Made by a program: the position numbers and the translations under genes. The notes beneath the pieces are model-generated. The model was not told the origin of the DNA and did not search any database. It saw only the letters and a list, made by a program, of their open reading frames with translations. Source: Bin87 sp965221295 (GTDB lineage: Bacteria > Chloroflexota > Dehalococcoidia > Lucifugimonadales > UBA3495). From it: a stretch of DNA of 64,000 nucleotides. Positions 1 through 6,002 of this stretch are shown here, piece by piece. Location of the stretch: NCBI GenBank assembly GCA_965221295.1, contig OZ244879.1:1550001-1614000 (forward strand). The letters are read 5' to 3'. Position 1 is the first letter of the stretch. Every line of letters starts with the position of its first letter.

Positions 1-11
1 AGGGTCGCCGG

Positions 12-350
12 GTGTACGTGAGGATGGAAGGCGCCGAATACCTGAACATCAAGGAACTGCTGCGCCGCGCCGAGGCTCGCGAGGAGGAGCTTCAGCATAC
101 AGTTGGGGAGTTGGAGCGGAGCGTTGCCACGTGGCAGGCAGCGGCGACCCGGCTGGAACAGGAAAGGGACGAAGCGAAGCGTTCCGCCACCTCGAACCAG
201 CCCTATCTTAGGCTGAGGGATGAGCACAACCAGTTGATAGCCAATCACGATTGGACGAAGTTCTTCCTTTGGGTAGTCTCGGTGGCCCTCGTCGTGTCGC
301 TGGCGGCCCTGACCATCTGGATTCTGATCTGGTGGTTCTTCCTGCGGTAG
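12..350 (+). CDS. Small coiled-coil, single-pass membrane protein
   Basis: No family is recognised. The frame opens with GTG at 12; the ATG at 24 (MEGAEYL) is an equally good start, and the gene might begin left of the window. Residues about 15-60 are rich in Glu, Arg, Ala and Leu with heptad-like spacing, as expected of a coiled coil. Residues about 82-110 form one hydrophobic, Trp-rich membrane segment ending in FFLR. The layout predicts a cytoplasmic coiled coil anchored at its C-terminus. It lies in the flank left of the integrated element and is not obviously in an operon with the toxin gene 230 bp downstream. No catalytic motif is visible. Confidence 0.55.
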   Translation: MYVRMEGAEYLNIKELLRRAEAREEELQHTVGELERSVATWQAAATRLEQERDEAKRSATSNQPYLRLRDEHNQLIANHDWTKFFLWVVSVALVVSLAALTIWILIWWFFLR

Positions 351-579
351 GAAAGCAGTTCTTGGGCAAGGGCATGAGTCAGAGGAAAGAGTACGGCGCT
401 TGGGCAAAGGAACTTCCGATGGAAACAGGATGGCCACGAAGGGACCTGGAACCACCCTGCGATTCTGTGGGGCGTCGTCGCTCCGGCGGTAAGCGATTGC
501 AAATCCACCGGCCTCCTCCTCTTCAGTTGTTCACCGCCCAGGCCTTGACGCGCATTTCGCCATTGGTGAAAATGGTGTA

Positions 580-849
580 GTGGAACCACGACTGACAATC
601 CAGTGGAGACCAAGGGCCATCAGGGACATGAGGGGTTTCGATCCATCCCACCGTCAGCGCATCATCGGCAGGATCGAGCAGTACGCAGCCGACCCAGGGT
701 CCTTGGCAAACCAGGTGATCGCTCTAGCCAACAGCAGGTATCGCCGGCTGAGGGTGGGCGATCACCGGGTGATCTTCGACATCGACCACAGTGGAACGCC
801 AACCATGGTGATAATCAGAGTTCGGCACAGGAGGGAAGCCTATGACTAG
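580..849 (+). CDS. RelE/ParE-type toxin of a toxin-antitoxin pair
   Basis: An 89-residue basic protein starting with GTG at 580. Its layout is that of the RelE/ParE fold: an N-terminal strand (LTIQWRPRAIRDM), two helices with HRQRIIGRIEQYAADPG, then the C-terminal signature YRRLRVGDHRVIFDID...VIIRVRHRREAYD. Family members are mRNA interferases or gyrase poisons held inactive by a cognate antitoxin. The gene overlaps the following HTH gene by 8 bp, toxin first as in HigBA-type modules. The length is normal for the family and the frame is intact. Whether it cleaves mRNA or poisons gyrase cannot be read from the sequence. Confidence 0.85.
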   Translation: MEPRLTIQWRPRAIRDMRGFDPSHRQRIIGRIEQYAADPGSLANQVIALANSRYRRLRVGDHRVIFDIDHSGTPTMVIIRVRHRREAYD

Positions 850-1177
850 CCGGGACACCGTAACCATCTCGCGCCATGAATACGACGCTCTGCTGGAGCG
901 AAACAGCCAGTTGGAGGATGTCCTTGCCGCCAGAGACGCCGACGACGGGGCACGGATTCCCCATGAAGTGGCGTTGGCGATAATGGACGGCGCCGGCCCA
1001 GTGGCGGCTTACCGGAAGTACCACGGCTACACTCTGCAAGTTCTATCGGAAAAGACTGGGCTGGCTGTGAGTTATCTATCGGAAATAGAGCGCGCCAGGA
1101 AGCCGGGTTCCGTCGCCGCGCTGTCCCGGATTGCCAGCGCCCTTGGCACAACCATCGACGCGCTGGTAATCGATTGA
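842..1177 (+). CDS. XRE-family HTH antitoxin
   Basis: A 111-residue partner of the upstream RelE/ParE toxin; its ATG at 842 lies inside the toxin's last codons, so translation is coupled. The C-terminal half (about residues 60-111) is a lambda-repressor-like helix-turn-helix (YTLQVLSEKTGLAVSYLSEIERARKPGSVAALSRIASALG). The N-terminal part (EYDALLERNSQLEDVLAARDADDG) is probably the toxin-binding arm. HTH antitoxins normally bind the toxin and repress their own operon; that role is inferred here. No frameshift or truncation is seen. Confidence 0.82.
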   Translation: MTSRDTVTISRHEYDALLERNSQLEDVLAARDADDGARIPHEVALAIMDGAGPVAAYRKYHGYTLQVLSEKTGLAVSYLSEIERARKPGSVAALSRIASALGTTIDALVID

Positions 1178-1401
1178 CGGCAGGCCGTTCCCTGTATTGC
1201 TTGCTTCCGCAGGGAGTGAGCAAGGCAGAGTTAGCCAGGAGGCTGGGGTCGCATCTGCCCCAGGTGCACCGGGCGCTGGACGTGCAACACCGCTCCGGGC
1301 TGGGGCAGATGGACGCGGCCCTGGGCGCCATCGAACAACGGCTGCACGTGACGACCGCGCCGGTGGTTGAGGAAGTAAATGAGAAGGTCGAGGCGAGTTA
1401 G
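1174..1401 (+). pseudogene. HicB-like antitoxin C-terminal remnant
   Basis: A 75-codon frame that could start only at a TTG overlapping the stop of the HTH gene. Residues 13-60 (QGVSKAELARRLGSHLPQ, then VHRALDVQHRS, then AALGAIEQRLHV) match the C-terminal DNA-binding part of HicB-type antitoxins. The N-terminal RNase-H-like half of HicB is absent, and no HicA toxin is adjacent. It is best read as a decayed fragment of another toxin-antitoxin module, although expression as a small coupled DNA-binding protein cannot be excluded. Confidence 0.55.
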
Positions 1402-1439
1402 GCGCAAGCGCCAGTCACCAGCCTCGAAAGGAGAAACCT

Positions 1440-1922
1440 ATGAGTAACCAGGCACAATCACTGACTCCGGCCGCCCTCTACGCCCGTGTCTCCAGCGACC
1501 GCCAGGACGTGGACCTGTCCGTTGCGGCCCAGCTTCGAGCGTTGCGGGATTATGCCGACAAGAACGGTTACACCATCGCCCGCGAGTACGTGGACGAGGC
1601 CGAGAGCGGCAGAATCGCCGACCGGCCCCAGTTCCGCACCATGCTGGACGAGGCATCCAAAACCGACGCTCCGTTCAAGGAAATCCTGGTCTGGAAGTTC
1701 AGCCGGTTCACCCGCAAGCGGGAACACGCCGTGGCCTTCAAGTCCATGCTCCGGCGCAAGGGCATCCGCGTCGTCTCCATCACCGAACACGCCGATGACA
1801 CTCCCACGGGCAAGCTGATGGAAGCCATCATTGAGTCCGTGGACGAATTTTATAGCGAGAATTTGATACCAGAGGCGCAATCGACTCCAAATCTCCCGTT
1901 GGTATCGACAGCGAGAACGTGA
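1440..1922 (+). pseudogene. Resident serine recombinase, N-terminal half, interrupted by the element
   Basis: The gene starts at ATG 1440 behind a strong AAAGGAG ribosome site. Residues 1-142 are a resolvase/invertase catalytic domain with the nucleophile in ALYARVS (Ser18), followed by a DEAESGR loop, the KFSRFTR segment and the ESVDEFYSENL helix. After the Leu codon at 1863-1865 the frame abruptly encodes unrelated sequence and stops at 1922. The missing continuation (L-A-Q-E-V-V-R-G-M-R-E-A-A) is found in the same orientation at 56097-57341. Joining codon 142 to 56100 would restore a large serine recombinase of about 555 residues. The gene is therefore the integration target of the 54-kb element rather than a small resolvase. 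Confidence 0.9.
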
Positions 1923-3444
1923 GATTGTTCTCCCGGTCGATGGTCACCTCTTCAAGAAGAATCCGCAGCAACTCTCGCCTCTGATCCTGGGTCAGGTCGT
2001 CCAGCCCGTCGCCCATCCGTCCCGCCCACTCCAACACTCGCTCCGCCAGCGCCACCTGCCCCGCTTGGGCCGATTCCCTGGCCTTGCAGTCGTCCAGCCT
2101 CCGCCTTGCGGTCTCCAGCCTCTCAGTGATGAACTTCCGCTGGTGGTCCAACTGAGCCTCACTGATCTTTCCCGACACGAATAGCCGGATGGCCCGGTCC
2201 TCCTCCAACTGCACCTTCTCCAACTCTCGCTCTGCCCTGACCAACTCCTCGCTTGTTCCGTCCTCTTCCTGCTCCCCCAGGGCCTCAATGCCAGCAACGA
2301 TCAGGTCGGGCTTGGCCAACACCCCCTTGACCTGATCCCAAACCCTCTCCTCCAGCCGCTCCGCCCGGATCATGGTGTGCTCCCGGCAGCCGGTTTGGAA
2401 GTGCTGCACCCCGTAGCACTTGTAATAGCGGCGCGGCACTTCCAGGTCGTACTTGTAAACCTTGTCGCCGTGCTTGACAGTGCGCTTCCTCGTTGCCATG
2501 CAGCCCATGAGCATCCCGCACTCGGTGCAGCGCACCAGGTGTTGCAGCAGATAGAAGATCTTGGTGTTGCGGCCCGAATAGGTCTTGCGCTTGGTTCGCA
2601 TCTCCTGACACCGGTCCCAGGTCTCCGCGTCGACGATGGCGGGGAATGGGATGCCGATCCAGTTCTGAGGGTCCTGCTCATAGACCTTGATGCCGTCCTC
2701 GGTGGAGACGTAGCGGGCGCGTCCGTACCACCAGGTGCCCTTGTACGCCTCGTTGGTCAGGATGCGGTGAATCTGGCCGTCCCACCAGCGCTTGCCGTCC
2801 CGACCCGGAGAAATTCCCTCGGCCGTAAGCCGATTGCGAATGACCGTGGCTCCCAAACCCTCTTCAACGCACCAGCGATACATTCGGCGCACCACTTCGG
2901 CCTCTTCCTCGACGATCTCCGGCCTCATGTCGTCGCCGACGCGGTATCCGTAGGGGACGTTGGACACCGGGATGCGTCCGGCCTTGGCGGCGCCCCGCTT
3001 GCCCATCGAAGCCCGCTCCCGGAAGTTGTCCAGCTCAATCTTGCCGATGGCGGCCATCAGGCCAAAAGTCTTCATGTCGATGGAGTCCATGACGGCCCGC
3101 AGGCTGATGTGGCTGGCCTCGATGACCTCCATCAGGGCGGCGGCGGGGTACATTCCCCGGCTGAGGCGGTCAGACTTCCAGCAAACGATGGTGTCGAATT
3201 TGCCCTGCTTGGCGTCGTTGAGCATCTTCTGGAACTGGTTGCGCTTCTTGGACCAGCCCTGGCCAACCTCTTGGTAGCGGGCGACGATGGTCAGATCATT
3301 ACGCTCGCAGTAGGCTTCCATGTCGCTGGTCTGTTCGGCGATGGAGGTCTTGTCCTCGGCGTCCTGGCTCTTGTCGGAGACGCGGGCGTAGATGGCGGCG
3401 CGGTTGCCCTCGGACTTCTGCTTCTTCACCTTGGTTCCTGGCAT
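1828..3444 (-). CDS. int: Large serine recombinase (element integrase)
   Basis: A 538-residue large serine recombinase. The ATG at 3444 (MPGTKVKKQ) is preferred to longer frames because AIYARVS follows it at the usual distance; Ser23 is the predicted nucleophile. Domains: catalytic resolvase domain (about 15-165), recombinase domain (about 170-300, with GVG-type fold and PYGYRV), zinc ribbon (CTECGMLMGC ... YYKCYGVQH), then a long coiled coil (EELVRAERELEKVQLEEDRAIRLF...). The stop codon at 1828-1830 lies inside the interrupted host gene, so the last dozen residues (NSRYKIRPRTQ) are supplied by the target. This protein should catalyse attP x attB integration and, with a directionality factor, excision. 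Confidence 0.93.
   Translation of the reverse strand: MPGTKVKKQKSEGNRAAIYARVSDKSQDAEDKTSIAEQTSDMEAYCERNDLTIVARYQEVGQGWSKKRNQFQKMLNDAKQGKFDTIVCWKSDRLSRGMYPAAALMEVIEASHISLRAVMDSIDMKTFGLMAAIGKIELDNFRERASMGKRGAAKAGRIPVSNVPYGYRVGDDMRPEIVEEEAEVVRRMYRWCVEEGLGATVIRNRLTAEGISPGRDGKRWWDGQIHRILTNEAYKGTWWYGRARYVSTEDGIKVYEQDPQNWIGIPFPAIVDAETWDRCQEMRTKRKTYSGRNTKIFYLLQHLVRCTECGMLMGCMATRKRTVKHGDKVYKYDLEVPRRYYKCYGVQHFQTGCREHTMIRAERLEERVWDQVKGVLAKPDLIVAGIEALGEQEEDGTSEELVRAERELEKVQLEEDRAIRLFVSGKISEAQLDHQRKFITERLETARRRLDDCKARESAQAGQVALAERVLEWAGRMGDGLDDLTQDQRRELLRILLEEVTIDRENNLTFSLSIPTGDLESIAPLVSNSRYKIRPRTQ
1855..1910. other. Left attachment junction (attL)
   Basis: The resident recombinase reading frame is intact up to TTG at 1863-1865 and foreign from 1866. 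The element side begins GATACCAGAGGCGC. A 7-bp inverted repeat (GATACCA at 1865-1871, TGGTATC at 1900-1906) lies just inside the element, as recombinase-arm sites often do. The right junction reads GATAACTTGGCG, and the left reads GAGAATTTGATA. The shared core is therefore short, TTG or AAyTTG, which fits large serine integrases with a 2-bp crossover. The exact crossover dinucleotide cannot be fixed from this sequence alone. Confidence 0.75.
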
Positions 3445-3503
3445 ATTCACCTCCACTCGGTTCCAAACTTGGATTACCTGGTTTCTATCGTCTGAAAACA
3501 GAA

Positions 3504-3533
3504 CAGACCCGCCATCTGCCGAAAGCGGGTCTG
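3504..3533. promoter_or_regulatory. Hairpin in the 5' region of the integrase gene
   Basis: A perfect 9-bp inverted repeat (CAGACCCGC at 3504-3512, GCGGGTCTG at 3525-3533) with a 12-nt loop sits 60-90 bp upstream of the integrase ATG, inside the 251-bp gap to the next gene. It could be a terminator or attenuator between the small upstream gene and int, or an operator. No T-run follows on either strand. Nothing else is recognised in 3445-3695. Confidence 0.4.
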
Positions 3534-3695
3534 CGAGTAGTACAATACTGCCGCAACACCTGGTTCGGTCAGGTGGAGCCACGGCCCGGGGTGTTCCACC
3601 ACCGCCGGGCCAACCTGTTGCGGGCATGATACATATCGGGGGCGTCGTAGTCAAAGGCCCGCCGCTCACCCATAAGCCGGCTACGGCGTAGCCGG

Positions 3696-3941
3696 TCAGG
3701 ACTTCTCTTCATCTCCGCTTTCTTCCTTTTCGGACACTGCGTTCGCCTCGACGTTTCCCCTGCGTCGCTCAACGTCGCCGAAAGGCTCATCCCAATCGAT
3801 GTGCTTGGCCAGCAGGGTGAAGATTCGACGCAGGCGGTCCTGGGCGTCGGGGGCGGGATTGAAGCGGACTTCTACCACTTCAAATTCGGGAAGCTCCCGG
3901 CGTTTGGTTTTTGGTTTCCTGTTCTTTCCGGTTTGTTGCAA
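3696..3941 (-). CDS. Small charged protein upstream of the integrase; candidate directionality factor
   Basis: An 81-residue protein of no recognised family. The TTG at 3941 is chosen because AAGGAG sits six bases before it; longer frames have no ribosome site and a composition unlike protein. The N-terminus is basic (KNRKPKTKRR), the middle is RELPEFEVVEVRFNPAPDAQDRLRRIFTLL and the C-terminus is very acidic (SEKEESGDEEKS). It lies directly upstream of int on the same strand, behind a palindromic operator. Size, charge and position resemble recombination directionality factors (Xis), but that is only inference. Confidence 0.6.
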   Translation of the reverse strand: MQQTGKNRKPKTKRRELPEFEVVEVRFNPAPDAQDRLRRIFTLLAKHIDWDEPFGDVERRRGNVEANAVSEKEESGDEEKS

Positions 3942-4029
3942 TGGCGTCTCCTTCGGGATTGAGCGTAACCGGGAATGCGATGTTGAAACGCACGTTCTAC
4001 AACCAGTGTGGACCGGTAGGGGATCGGGG

Positions 4030-4051
4030 GTAACCCCTTGAAGGGGGTTAC
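4030..4051. promoter_or_regulatory. Palindromic operator upstream of the integrase-side genes
   Basis: Perfect 8-bp arms GTAACCCC (4030-4037) and GGGGTTAC (4044-4051) with a 6-bp spacer. It lies about 90-110 bp upstream of the TTG at 3941. The same arm sequence, with flanking CCCCCG on the minus strand, recurs upstream of the conjugation operon at 16556-16578. The adjoining GGTTACACGAATG string is also repeated there. This is most simply a shared binding site for one of the element's regulators. The rest of the 3942-4182 gap shows nothing else recognisable. Confidence 0.65.
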
Positions 4052-4182
4052 ACGAATGCAATGGTCCGACTTGACCTGGCGCCGGGTGAGAGGGGAGAAG
4101 TGCAATAGGCGAAGAGGCCAGCGCCATGCCCTATAGGAGGGAGCGACGCCAGCCTCATAGATGGTAGGTGTCCGGCGCCCTT

Positions 4183-4449
4183 CTAGCGCCGGCGGGCGTT
4201 CCTGGCGGCGGGGAGCAGGTGTCCCAGGCCCATGCTGTCGGCCAGGTCCTGGAGGGCCAGCAGGTGCTCGGCGTTGGGTTGGACGCCGCGCTTGCGCCAC
4301 CGCCACAGGTTGATGGGGTTGATGCCCAACCGCCGGGACAGGTCCGCCCAGGTCAGGCCCGAGGCTGCCTGGAATTCCTCAAGGCCCTGGGCGAAGTCGC
4401 CGGTCAGCCGGTAGTCCGCCCGCCGGTCTTTCACACGTTTGCGCGACAT
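4183..4449 (-). CDS. XRE-type HTH regulator (first of three)
   Basis: An 88-residue protein beginning MSRKRVKDRRADYRL. Residues about 20-75 form a Cro/C1-type helix-turn-helix (FQAASGLTWADLSRRLG, then INPINLWRWRKRGVQPNAEH). The tail is basic (PAARNARRR). It is the last of three consecutive leftward HTH genes (4183, 4454, 4761) with small gaps or overlaps, presumably one transcript from the promoter at 5053-5082. The motif LTWADLSRRLG is close to LTWEGFADAVG in the neighbour, suggesting duplication. Target unknown; a role in element control is inferred from position next to the ImmR/ImmA-like pair. Confidence 0.75.
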   Translation of the reverse strand: MSRKRVKDRRADYRLTGDFAQGLEEFQAASGLTWADLSRRLGINPINLWRWRKRGVQPNAEHLLALQDLADSMGLGHLLPAARNARRR

Positions 4450-4453
4450 GGCT

Positions 4454-4813
4454 TCATCCCTCCACCAGAGGGTCGAGGAAATCCTCGCCCATGAGGATCT
4501 GCAGCCCGCCGGGTATCCAGGCCGCCAGTTCCACCAGGGAATGGTAGGCTCCTCCGCATGGCTCCGCGCCTGCCTTCCAGCGCAGCACCTGCTTGGGTTC
4601 CACCCCCACGGCGTCGGCGAATCCCTCCCAGGTCAGGCCACTGGCCTGCTTGAGACTGGTCAACCGCTTGGAGAAATCCACGGGCAGCTCACCACTGCCC
4701 TGAGGAGCCGGGCGGCCGTCGATCAGGGGAACGCCGGGACCGACGGGCAGCCTGGGTTCACTACTCCTGCCGCTTGTGGTCTTGCTCCGTGTGTTGCAGG
4801 GTGAATAACTCAT
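4454..4813 (-). CDS. XRE-type HTH regulator (second of three)
   Basis: A 119-residue protein; the HTH lies at about residues 45-90 (FSKRLTSLKQASGLTWEG, then FADAVGVEPKQVLRWKAG). The first 40 residues are Ser/Pro/Gly-rich, and the gene overlaps the end of its upstream neighbour by about 50 bp, so a shorter start is possible. It shares the LTW(A/E) recognition-helix context with the 4183 gene. No enzyme domain. Probably co-transcribed with both neighbours, and possibly a repressor or antirepressor of the element. Confidence 0.7.
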   Translation of the reverse strand: MSYSPCNTRSKTTSGRSSEPRLPVGPGVPLIDGRPAPQGSGELPVDFSKRLTSLKQASGLTWEGFADAVGVEPKQVLRWKAGAEPCGGAYHSLVELAAWIPGGLQILMGEDFLDPLVEG

Positions 4814-5054
4814 GGAAGTCCTCCATTTCCAGGGCCTTCAGCATCCGGCGGCGCACCCGCCCAGAGGGAGCCGCGCCGTGGTTGATCAGATAGGACAGGT
4901 AGGTGGGGGTGATGCCCACCTGCCCGGCCAGCCAGTTCTGGGAACGGCCCAGCAGAACCAGGCGGTTCCAGAGGGCGCGGGAGTTGAGCCGGATGCTGGG
5001 TCGTTTCACGGGTGTGGCAGTCCTGTGGTAGATTAAGCGTTGCATATTCGGCAT
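4761..5054 (-). CDS. XRE-type HTH regulator (third of three, promoter-proximal)
   Basis: The longest frame is 97 residues (MPNMQRLIY...), with an HTH at about 30-75 (LVLLGRSQNWLAGQVGITPTYLSYLINHG). The ATG at 5054 overlaps a predicted -10 box (5053-5058), so either the mRNA is leaderless or translation starts lower down, most likely at the GTG at 5009 (82 residues), which leaves the whole HTH intact. It faces the ImmR-like gene at 5150 across a 95-bp gap with overlapping divergent promoters, the arrangement of a Cro/CI-type switch. Confidence 0.72.
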   Translation of the reverse strand: MPNMQRLIYHRTATPVKRPSIRLNSRALWNRLVLLGRSQNWLAGQVGITPTYLSYLINHGAAPSGRVRRRMLKALEMEDFHELFTLQHTEQDHKRQE

Positions 5055-5082
5055 TGTAAGCAGTGGCGTTTTGCGTTGTCAA
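5053..5082 (-). promoter_or_regulatory. Leftward promoter of the HTH trio
   Basis: On the minus strand TTGACA (5082-5077, the consensus -35) is followed after 18 bp by TACAAT (5058-5053). Transcription would begin near 5046 and run into the three HTH genes. Its -35 box overlaps the -35 box of the rightward promoter, so one bound protein could switch between them. Confidence 0.6.
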
Positions 5083-5103
5083 GAACATCCGTGCTAGTAT
5101 AGC
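5076..5103 (+). promoter_or_regulatory. Rightward promoter of the ImmR/ImmA-like pair
   Basis: TTGTCA (5076-5081), 16 bp, then TATAGC (5098-5103), with the start site expected near 5110, about 40 bases before the ATG at 5150. The -35 box overlaps that of the leftward promoter by five bases. Confidence 0.45.
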
Positions 5104-5149
5104 AGCCGCAATCCATACTCAAACCCAATCACAAGGAGAAAATCACGCC

Positions 5150-5518
5150 ATGGCCAAGGATCGAGGCTACCAATGGACGGAATTAGGCGCTCGCATCAAG
5201 GAGGCCAGGCTCCAGACCGGCCTCACCCAGAAGGAGCTGAGCCATCTGATGGGGGTCAGCCCCCACGCCGTGTGGTCCTGGGAGTCGGGGAAGATGCGGC
5301 CCACCCCGGAACGGTTGCTGGAACTGGCCCAGCACTGCCAGACCACCACGGACCGGCTGCTGGGCCGGGAGTTCCTGGAGGAGGAGATCATGAAGGAAAT
5401 GGACATCTCCTTCCGCCGGGCCATTGAGGGCCTCCCCGTGGAGGACCTGGAATCGATACGGAACTTCATCCAGTTCGTGCGCACGGAACGCACGCGCAAG
5501 AACCGGGCGGGCCTATGA
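5150..5518 (+). CDS. XRE-family repressor, ImmR-like
   Basis: A 122-residue protein starting at ATG 5150 behind AAGGAG; upstream in-frame codons are not protein-like. The HTH is at about residues 12-65 (LGARIKEARLQTGLTQKELSHLMGVSPHAVWSWESGK...). A short helical C-terminal region follows (MKEMDISFRRAIEGLPVEDLESIRNFIQFVRTER), probably for dimerisation. It overlaps the next gene, a metallopeptidase-like protein, by 4 bp. An XRE repressor coupled to an ImmA/IrrE peptidase is the pattern of ICEBs1 ImmR/ImmA, where the peptidase inactivates the repressor and releases excision and transfer genes. That function is inferred here from gene order. Confidence 0.8.
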   Translation: MAKDRGYQWTELGARIKEARLQTGLTQKELSHLMGVSPHAVWSWESGKMRPTPERLLELAQHCQTTTDRLLGREFLEEEIMKEMDISFRRAIEGLPVEDLESIRNFIQFVRTERTRKNRAGL

Positions 5519-5958
5519 CAGCCGAGTATATTAGCCGCGCCATGCGCAAGGGAGCGGAGCTGCGGCGGAAACTGAGGTGGCGGGGAGAGGTGGACGCTGA
5601 GCACGTGGCGCACATCCTGGGCATGACGGTGATCTCCTGGCCGATGCAGGTGCAGGAGGAGTTGCAGGTGGACGGCTATGTGGCCGTGGCCGAGCGGCTG
5701 GACTCCCGGTGGCGCAGATGGGTGATCGCCCATGCCATCGGACACCGGCTGATGCACCCGGGCAACCACATGTTGATGCGGGCCAACACCTGGCTGGGCC
5801 ACCAGGTCGAGCGGGAGGCCGAGGACTTCGCGGCGGGCCTGCTGATGGACGCCGACGAAGCCCTGGCCGAGGGCATGACCCGGGCTTGGGAGATCGCCGA
5901 ATACTTCGGCGTTCCCGAGGAGATGGTGAGGCTTCAGCCCGCCATGCGGCTGGAATAG
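5515..5958 (+). CDS. ImmA/IrrE-family metallopeptidase-like protein
   Basis: A 147-residue protein, translationally coupled (ATGA overlap) to the XRE repressor. The family core is visible: a short N-terminal region, VAVAERLDSRWRRWVIAHAIGHRLMHPGN and the downstream VEREAEDFAAGLLMD segment that supplies the third zinc ligand and the conserved E-A-x-x-FA motif. The zinc motif is HAIGH (residues 73-77), where family members usually have HELGH. The catalytic Glu is thus replaced by Ala, while both His and the later Glu remain. It may bind zinc and the repressor without efficient cleavage, or use a shifted acid. Normal family length. Confidence 0.78.
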   Translation: MTAEYISRAMRKGAELRRKLRWRGEVDAEHVAHILGMTVISWPMQVQEELQVDGYVAVAERLDSRWRRWVIAHAIGHRLMHPGNHMLMRANTWLGHQVEREAEDFAAGLLMDADEALAEGMTRAWEIAEYFGVPEEMVRLQPAMRLE

Positions 5959-6002
5959 GCGGCTGTTTCGCAGTATTTCTTCCATCCGGTTCATCTCTCT
6001 TG

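Noticed and set aside
245..613. Opposing frames between the first gene and the toxin gene
   Set aside because: No ribosome site and no domain; the region is a 229-bp intergenic gap.
2377..3495. A 372-codon frame on the + strand
   Set aside because: It is antisense to the integrase gene, with composition typical of a high-GC shadow frame and no ribosome site.
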